Positions 60,592 through 64,000 of a stretch of DNA of 64,000 bases are shown here, in pieces (position 1 is the first letter of the stretch; every line of letters starts with the position of its first letter). Position numbers and translations under genes: made by a program. The stretch comes from Aliihoeflea sp052435735 (GTDB lineage Bacteria > Pseudomonadota > Alphaproteobacteria > Rhizobiales > Rhizobiaceae): NCBI GenBank assembly GCA_052435735.1, contig JBQVNB010000002.1, positions 186,001 through 250,000 of the forward strand, read 5' to 3'. Under the pieces are notes generated by a model. That model searched no databases. It was not told the DNA's origin and worked only from the letters and a program-made list of their open reading frames with translations.

Positions 60592-61269
60592 ATGTCGCGC
60601 ATTTCACGTATCGCCTTCGTCACGATCGGCCAGACGCCGCGTTCCGACATCGTGCCCGAAATGATGGCCGAGATCGCCGCGGGCCTTGAGACACAGCCTT
60701 CCTATGAGGAGTTCGGCGTGCTCGACGGGCTCGAGGGTGCCGATCTTGAAGCCTTTCTCGCCAAAGACGGCGAGCATTCTTTCGCGACGCGGCTTGCCTC
60801 GGGCGAAGAGATCGTCTCGTCGAAGGCACGCACCGAAGAACGGCTCAACGAACTCTTGGCCGAGATCGACGGCAAGGGATTCGACATCGTCGTGCTCCTT
60901 TGCACCGGCACGCGCATCGATCCTTTGAAGAACACGCTCGTGGTCGAGGCGCAGCGGATCGTGGACTCCACGGTCGAGGCACTGGCTGCTTCCTGCCGCA
61001 ATCTGGGCGTCATCCTGCCGCTGGAGCGTCAGGTGGCCGAATTCGGCCAGCGCCATGTCTTCGCCGGCAATCCGACGGTCGTATCGGCCTCGCCCTATTC
61101 GGGCGGCGGCATGGCCACTGGCGCAAAAGGCGTCGCCGACTGCGATCTCGTGGTGATGCACTGCATGGGCTACACGGCCGCCATGCTCGACGAGGTTCGC
61201 GGCGCGGTTGACGCGCCGGTGCTGCTGTCGCGCCGCGTCGTCGCGGGCGTCGTGCGCCAGATGATCTGA
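60592..61269 (+). CDS. AroM family protein
   Basis: A 225-residue stand-alone AroM-family protein. IAFVTIGQTPRSDIVPEM is the family N-terminus; VVLLCTGTRIDP carries Cys104 and VVMHCMGYTAAML carries Cys191. Two cysteines facing each other would suit an Asp/Glu-racemase-like mechanism, but no AroM activity is established to my knowledge. ATG 60592 has GAGGA ten bases upstream. A peptide-type ABC transporter starts 38 bases downstream, so both probably form one operon. Confidence 0.85.
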   Translation: MSRISRIAFVTIGQTPRSDIVPEMMAEIAAGLETQPSYEEFGVLDGLEGADLEAFLAKDGEHSFATRLASGEEIVSSKARTEERLNELLAEIDGKGFDIVVLLCTGTRIDPLKNTLVVEAQRIVDSTVEALAASCRNLGVILPLERQVAEFGQRHVFAGNPTVVSASPYSGGGMATGAKGVADCDLVVMHCMGYTAAMLDEVRGAVDAPVLLSRRVVAGVVRQMI

Positions 61270-61307
61270 AACCGAATGATTTTCGCTATGACAAAGGGGA
61301 ACTGTCG

Positions 61308-62897
61308 ATGATGAGGAAATTGATTCTTTCGGCGATGGCGGCAGCGCTTCTCGCCGGCACGTTCATGGCATCGGGCGCGCACGCGTTCGAGCGGACCGAA
61401 GATGGCGAGATCATCGTCTTCGCCGGTCGCCAGGCAATCCCGGTGCTCGACCCGCACGTGCGCTACGATTGGTCGACGCGCATGGTGCAGCAGGCCGTCT
61501 ATGATGCGCTGGTGAAGTATGAAGGCGACCCGGCCGAGATCAAGCCGTGGATCGCCGAGAGCTGGGAGACCAGCGAGGACGGCAAGACCTGGACGTTCAA
61601 GCTGGTCGAGAACGCCAAGTTCCACAATGGCGATCCGGTCAATGCCGAAGCCGTTCGCTACTCCTTCGAACGTGGCCTGAAACTGAACAAGGGCGTCGCG
61701 TGGATGCTCAAGGACTTCCTCGCGCCCGAAGGCGTCTCGGTGGTCGACGACTACACCGTCAAGTTCGAGCTGCGGGCGCCCTATGCGCCGTTCCTTTCCT
61801 TCCTGCCCTGGTGGTTCATCGTCAACCCGGCCGAAGTCCAGGCCAACGAGGTCGACGGCGACTTTGGCGAGGCCTGGCTGACCGAGAATGCCGCCGGTTC
61901 CGGCCCATTCAAGCTCGGCCGCTGGGAACCGAACGTGCTTTATGAGCTGCAGGCCGTTGCCGACTACTGGAAGGGCTGGCCGCAGGGCGAGAACCGTCCG
62001 GCCGGCGTGATCTACCGGATCATCCGCGAGCCGTCCGCCCAGCGCGCATCGCTTCAGCGCGGCGAGGTCGACATCGTCGAAGGCCTGACCTCCGACGACT
62101 ACGTGCAGATCGCCAACATGCCCGGGATCGAGATCCAGGACCATAAGGGCATGACGACCTTCGGCATCAAGTTCAACACGCAGCAGGGCCCGACCGCCGA
62201 CATCAACCTGCGCAAGGCCATTGCACACGCGCTCGACTATGACGCGCTGGTGCAGATCTACAACGGCGCCGCCTCCTTGCAGACGAGCCCGCTTCCGGAC
62301 GGCATGCGCGGACACATCGACGTCGCCGACATTCCGCGCCAGGACCTGGACAAGGCGAAGGAATATCTCGCCAAGTCCGAGCACCCCGAAGGCGGCATCA
62401 CGCTGGAATATGTCCACGTCGCCGGCCTGGAAGAGGCGCGCCGCATCGGTCTGGTGCTGCTGGACAACCTCAAGGCGCTCAACATCAATGTCGAGATCAA
62501 GCCGGAGCAGTGGCCGAACATGGTCGCCAACGGCGCCCGCGTCGAAACCTCGCCGGCCATGACGTCGGTCTATGTGACGCCGATTTCGACCGACCCGGAT
62601 GCGGTGGCCTATCAGTATCACAAGAACTCCTGGGGCCAGTATTACGCCATGGCGTTCTACGATAATGCGGAGGTCTCGAAGATGATCGACGACGCCCGCG
62701 CCAGCACCGACTGGGACGAGCGCGCCGACCTCTATGCCAAGATCCAGACGCAGATCGTCGCCGATCAGCCGGAAGTCTTTGGCATGCTGCAGAACCGCCG
62801 CTGGGCGCATCGGGACTACCTGAAGGGGTTCCAGTTCAGCCCCGTGCGGTTCACCGGCGAGGTCGATCTCTACCCGCTCTGGGTCGAGGCCGAATAG
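61308..62897 (+). CDS. Peptide-type ABC transporter substrate-binding protein
   Basis: A 529-residue family 5 extracellular solute-binding protein (DppA/OppA/NikA type) with signal peptide MMRKLILSAMAAALLAGTFM, cleaved near AHAFE. LVENAKFHNGDPVNAEAVRY is the family signature, and LRKAIAHALDYDALVQIYNG and the C-terminal lobe follow. Relatives bind dipeptides, nickel chelates or opines. In this context it probably imports the substrate of the AroM/DUF917 pathway. AAGGGGAAC precedes the start. Confidence 0.92.
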   Translation: MMRKLILSAMAAALLAGTFMASGAHAFERTEDGEIIVFAGRQAIPVLDPHVRYDWSTRMVQQAVYDALVKYEGDPAEIKPWIAESWETSEDGKTWTFKLVENAKFHNGDPVNAEAVRYSFERGLKLNKGVAWMLKDFLAPEGVSVVDDYTVKFELRAPYAPFLSFLPWWFIVNPAEVQANEVDGDFGEAWLTENAAGSGPFKLGRWEPNVLYELQAVADYWKGWPQGENRPAGVIYRIIREPSAQRASLQRGEVDIVEGLTSDDYVQIANMPGIEIQDHKGMTTFGIKFNTQQGPTADINLRKAIAHALDYDALVQIYNGAASLQTSPLPDGMRGHIDVADIPRQDLDKAKEYLAKSEHPEGGITLEYVHVAGLEEARRIGLVLLDNLKALNINVEIKPEQWPNMVANGARVETSPAMTSVYVTPISTDPDAVAYQYHKNSWGQYYAMAFYDNAEVSKMIDDARASTDWDERADLYAKIQTQIVADQPEVFGMLQNRRWAHRDYLKGFQFSPVRFTGEVDLYPLWVEAE

Positions 62898-62917
62898 GCA
62901 AAGCCACCACCAACGCA

Positions 62918-62944
62918 GCGGGAAGCGCCTTTGGTGCTTCCCGC
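62918..62944 (+). terminator. Strong hairpin between binding protein and permease
   Basis: GCGGGAAGC and GCTTCCCGC form a perfect 9-bp stem, with CC/GG able to extend inside the 9-base loop. Positioned right after the binding-protein stop and before the permease. There is no T-tract, so it is more likely an mRNA-stabilising or partial-stop hairpin. Confidence 0.65.
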
Positions 62945-62961
62945 ATCACGGGACGCAAACC

Positions 62962-63969
62962 ATGGTGAGTTTCACATTGCGCAAGCTGGCCGCGCTGGTG
63001 GGAACCATGCTCGGCATTGCCGCGCTGACTTTTCTCATCACCAACGTGGCACCGGGCGATCCGGCAAGGCTTGTCGCCGGTCCCAATGCGACCGAAGACA
63101 TGGTCGAGACCATCCGTGTCCAAAACGGCCTCGACAAGCCTGTGGCCGAGCAGTTCGTCATCTATATGAGCGACCTCGTGCGCGGCGATCTCGGCACATC
63201 GATCGTGACGACGCGTCCCGTCCTCGACGAACTCCTACGCTATGCGCCCGCGACGATCGAACTGGTGCTGGTGGCGATGACGCTCGGCATCCTCATCGGC
63301 GTGCCGCTCGGAATGCTCTCGGCGGTCTACCGCAACAGCTGGTTCGACCATGTGACGCGGATCTTCTCGATCTCGGGGGTCGCCATTCCCGCCTTCTGGT
63401 TTGGCATTCTGCTGCAATTGCTGTTCGCCGTTCAGATGGGCTGGCTGCCGGTTTCCGGCCGCCTGCCGCTCGTGGCGCTGCCGCCCGAACCCATTACGCA
63501 TCTGCTTCTGGTCGACAGCCTCCTGCGCGGCCAGTTCGATACGTTCTGGACTGCTTTGAAGCACATCATCCTGCCGGCGATCGTGCTTTCCTTTCCGTGT
63601 CTCGCGTCGATCCTGCGCGTGAACCGCGCCGAGATGATCGAGGTGCTGTCCTCAGACCATGTCGTTGCTGCGCGCGCGCATGGTCTGTCCTCCCGGCGCA
63701 TCGTTGCGCTCTACGCCCTGAAGAACGCGATGCTGCCCACGCTCGCCATGATCGGCCTGCGTTTCGGCTGGATGCTCGGCTCGACCGTGCTCGTCGAAAC
63801 CGTGTTCGACTGGCCGGGCATCGGCCTTTACGCCGTCTCGTCGGCGCTTGCTTCCGATTTCAAGCCGGTGATCGGCGTGACGCTCCTGATCGGCTTCTTC
63901 TTTATCGTCGCCAATACGATCGTCGACCTCGCCTATGCCTGGATCGATCCCAGACTGAGGAGCGCGTGA
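62962..63969 (+). CDS. Peptide-type ABC transporter permease, DppB type
   Basis: A 335-residue membrane protein with about six segments. LTFLITNVAPGDPARLVAGP is the DppB/OppB N-terminal motif, and AARAHGLSSRRIVALYALKN is the ATPase-contact EAA loop. It is followed by a one-base overlap with the next permease. Confidence 0.93.
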   Translation: MVSFTLRKLAALVGTMLGIAALTFLITNVAPGDPARLVAGPNATEDMVETIRVQNGLDKPVAEQFVIYMSDLVRGDLGTSIVTTRPVLDELLRYAPATIELVLVAMTLGILIGVPLGMLSAVYRNSWFDHVTRIFSISGVAIPAFWFGILLQLLFAVQMGWLPVSGRLPLVALPPEPITHLLLVDSLLRGQFDTFWTALKHIILPAIVLSFPCLASILRVNRAEMIEVLSSDHVVAARAHGLSSRRIVALYALKNAMLPTLAMIGLRFGWMLGSTVLVETVFDWPGIGLYAVSSALASDFKPVIGVTLLIGFFFIVANTIVDLAYAWIDPRLRSA

Positions 63970-64000
63970 TGACGACCAGCGACCTGACGACGCCCGTTCG
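63969..64000 (+). CDS. Start of second permease subunit (DppC type), truncated by the window edge
   Basis: Only the first ten codons are present (ATG at 63969, overlapping the preceding stop by one base). The DppC-type identity is inferred purely from operon order; the sequence itself is too short to recognise. Confidence 0.55.
   Translation, partial: MTTSDLTTPV

Noticed and set aside
61277..61305. GGGGAACTG before the peptide-type binding protein as a third copy of the 19-bp element
   Set aside because: Only the GGGAACT core matches, and the purine run is fully explained as the ribosome-binding site.
61170..62810. 546-codon open frame on the minus strand
   Set aside because: Antisense of the peptide-type binding-protein gene, which has a signal peptide, a ribosome-binding site and the family signature.
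1..64000. tRNA, rRNA, CRISPR arrays, insertion sequences, prophage
   Set aside because: No tRNA-like cloverleaf, rRNA stretch, regularly spaced repeat, transposase or integrase was recognised. A covariance-model and IS-database search would be needed to exclude small RNAs or IS remnants.

Overview
The window is high-GC DNA, densely coded on both strands, with short intergenic gaps (none over 300 bases), many GTG/TTG starts and many ATGA-type start/stop overlaps. Rhizobial-type LptE, DUF2793, WecB/WecC and rfb genes, and numerous TRAP, TAXI and Liv-type transporters, point to an alphaproteobacterium, most likely Hyphomicrobiales (rhizobia-like or a marine relative). The genus cannot be named from sequence alone. 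I saw no rRNA, tRNA, CRISPR array, transposase or phage integrase.

Region 1 (1-21.4 kb) is part of a surface-polysaccharide locus. It opens inside a CapD/WbpM-type nucleotide-sugar dehydratase. It continues with several glycosyltransferases (GT4, GT2, a GT29-like protein), two polysaccharide pyruvyl transferases (one fused through a coiled coil to a GT4), a methyltransferase, an OafA-type acyltransferase with an SGNH domain, wecB/wecC for UDP-ManNAcA, and a phosphoglycosyl transferase that would start the repeat unit. It also holds an exported heparinase II/III-like lyase and an LptE-like lipoprotein. No Wzx flippase, Wzy polymerase or Wza/Wzc exporter is present, so the locus extends to the left. 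Several genes (about 5.3-6.3 kb, 7.3-7.9 kb, 10.0-11.2 kb) look less GC-rich than their neighbours, as expected of exchanged polysaccharide genes.

Region 2 (21.4-28.9 kb) holds a possible ectoine-type degradation module (DoeA-like M24 hydrolase, ArgE-like M20 deacetylase, class III aminotransferase). It is followed by a complete dTDP-L-rhamnose operon, rfbA-rfbC-rfbB-rfbD, whose leader carries a large imperfect inverted repeat.

Region 3 (28.9-64 kb) is a series of uptake-plus-catabolism cassettes, most with their own regulator. They are: a TAXI-TRAP transporter; a divergent pair of a tautomerase-SnoaL fusion and a GntR regulator around a near-perfect palindrome; and a 12-gene apparent operon (Liv-type ABC transporter, aconitase-like large and small subunits, a KRCGH-motif lyase of the isocitrate lyase/PEP mutase family, ATP-dependent hydantoinase B and A, an isochorismatase-like protein and an FAD oxidoreductase). 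Next come an IclR regulator with a cupin and TRAP operon, a GST, a MarR regulator with a second TRAP operon and a quinone oxidoreductase, a DUF917/hydantoinase pair divergent from an AroM-LuxR fusion regulator, a stand-alone AroM protein, and the start of a peptide-type ABC transporter that runs off the right end.

The most unusual points are these. First, the AroM-LuxR fusion has lost cysteines that its neighbouring AroM paralogue keeps, and the two genes share a 19-bp upstream element. Second, the 33.8-46.8 kb operon implies a ring-opening, hydration and C-C cleavage pathway that I cannot match to a described one. Third, the rfb leader carries the inverted repeat. Fourth, the polysaccharide locus contains odd fusion proteins.
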